The position numbers and the translations under genes were made by a program. Shown here piece after piece: positions 33,688 to 34,112 of a DNA stretch of 34,112 nt (position 1 is the stretch's first letter; every line of letters begins with the position of its first letter). This DNA is from Candidatus Eiseniibacteriota bacterium. Lineage in GTDB: Bacteria; Eisenbacteria; RBG-16-71-46; SZUA-252. The notes under the pieces are model-generated. The model ran no database searches and was not told the origin of the DNA. It was given only the letters and a program-made list of their open reading frames with translations. The DNA lies in contig VBOX01000014.1 of NCBI GenBank assembly GCA_005893265.1, forward strand, positions 1 through 34,112, read 5' to 3'.

Positions 33688-34112
33688 CCGCCGCAACCGA
33701 GCTTCGGTTCCAGGCGAGCCGCTCCTCAGGCGAGGTCTCCGCGCTGCTCGAGCTTCCCGACTCCGCGCGTTGGCTCATGGTGCTGGGTCACGGTGCCGGC
33801 GCCGGCATGCGGCATCACTTCATGGATGATGCGGCGGCCGCCCTGGCCTCTCACCAAATCGCGACGTTCCGCTATCAGTTCCCGTACATGGAGAAGCGGA
33901 CCTCACGTCCCGACCCGCAGCCCGTTCTGCTCGCTACCGTCCGGTCGGCAGTCGCCGCGGCGCACGCCGCAGCCGGCGACCTGCCTCTTCTTGCGGGCGG
34001 GAAGTCGATGGGTGGGCGCATGACCTCTCTAGCCTCCGCGGAGGACGGTCTCCCCGACGTGAAGGGGCTCGTGTTCTTCGGCTTCCCCCTCCATCCTCCC
34101 GGAGCGCCGGGG
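33684..34112 (+). CDS. Alpha/beta hydrolase, KANL3/TEX30-like, truncated by the window end
   Basis: The first 143 codons are present and the frame is open at the window edge. The protein has the alpha/beta hydrolase opening Leu-Met-Val-Leu-Gly-His-Gly-Ala-Gly-Ala-Gly (oxyanion region) and the nucleophile elbow Gly-Gly-Lys-Ser-Met-Gly-Gly-Arg. Phe-Arg-Tyr-Gln-Phe-Pro-Tyr-Met-Glu lies between them, as in KANL3/TEX30-type predicted hydrolases. Substrate is unknown, and the acid and His of the triad lie beyond the window. The GTG start overlaps the ligD stop by 4 bases (GTGA), with GGAGGAGG upstream inside ligD, so translation is coupled to ligD. Confidence 0.8.
   Translation, partial: MTAATELRFQASRSSGEVSALLELPDSARWLMVLGHGAGAGMRHHFMDDAAAALASHQIATFRYQFPYMEKRTSRPDPQPVLLATVRSAVAAAHAAAGDLPLLAGGKSMGGRMTSLASAEDGLPDVKGLVFFGFPLHPPGAPG

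Overview
The window is GC-rich, densely coded bacterial DNA with a Gram-negative (two-membrane) gene set. A PorV/UPF0164-type outer-membrane barrel lies next to a 1,550-residue secreted repeat protein that ends in a FlgD-like/T9SS-like C-terminal domain. That pairing is typical of the FCB superphylum, and with the high GC it fits a soil or sediment lineage such as Candidatus Eisenbacteria. The placement is inference, not proof. Two genes (lon and a STAS gene) carry reading-frame breaks, so assembly indels are possible.

Layout. 2-187: 3' end of a hotdog-fold thioesterase. 192-2641 (minus): etfB, etfA and a SAM-dependent methyltransferase. 2726-4648 (plus): a homocysteine methyltransferase/methylenetetrahydrofolate reductase fusion. 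4662-10330 (plus): a sigma70-like promoter, tRNA-Leu(UAG), then the proteostasis series tig-clpP-clpX-lon; ClpP has Asn at the catalytic Asp position and lon is interrupted. 10369-13350 (plus): a serine-biosynthesis cluster of a class V aminotransferase, serA and thrH. Between serA and thrH lie a promoter, a 17-codon ORF ending Cys-Gly-Gly-Gly-Cys-Ser, two hairpins and an intrinsic terminator only 16 bases before thrH. This looks like a leader-peptide attenuator. 13386-14791: purA with its own promoter and a terminator-like hairpin in the leader. 14940-15356: a single-domain response regulator.

15351-26017 (minus) is a tightly spaced six-gene unit, transcribed from right to left: giant secreted repeat protein, PorV-like barrel with TPRs, membrane-bound SpoIIE-type phosphatase with a C-terminal RsbW-like kinase domain, STAS antagonist (frameshifted at a G6 tract), PAS histidine kinase, response regulator. 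Start/stop overlaps suggest one envelope-associated partner-switch and two-component system. I do not recognise it as a described system.

26259-27822 (plus): two exported proteins of unknown function, divergent from that unit, ending at a strong terminator. 28001-29143: an M20 deacylase/peptidase. 29140-29994 (minus): a MerR-type HTH protein with TPRs. 30013-34112: the bacterial NHEJ pair, Ku (minus) and LigD (plus), divergent from overlapping promoters; LigD is translationally coupled to a truncated alpha/beta hydrolase. No CRISPR array, insertion sequence or rRNA was seen. No gene-free stretch exceeds 300 bases.
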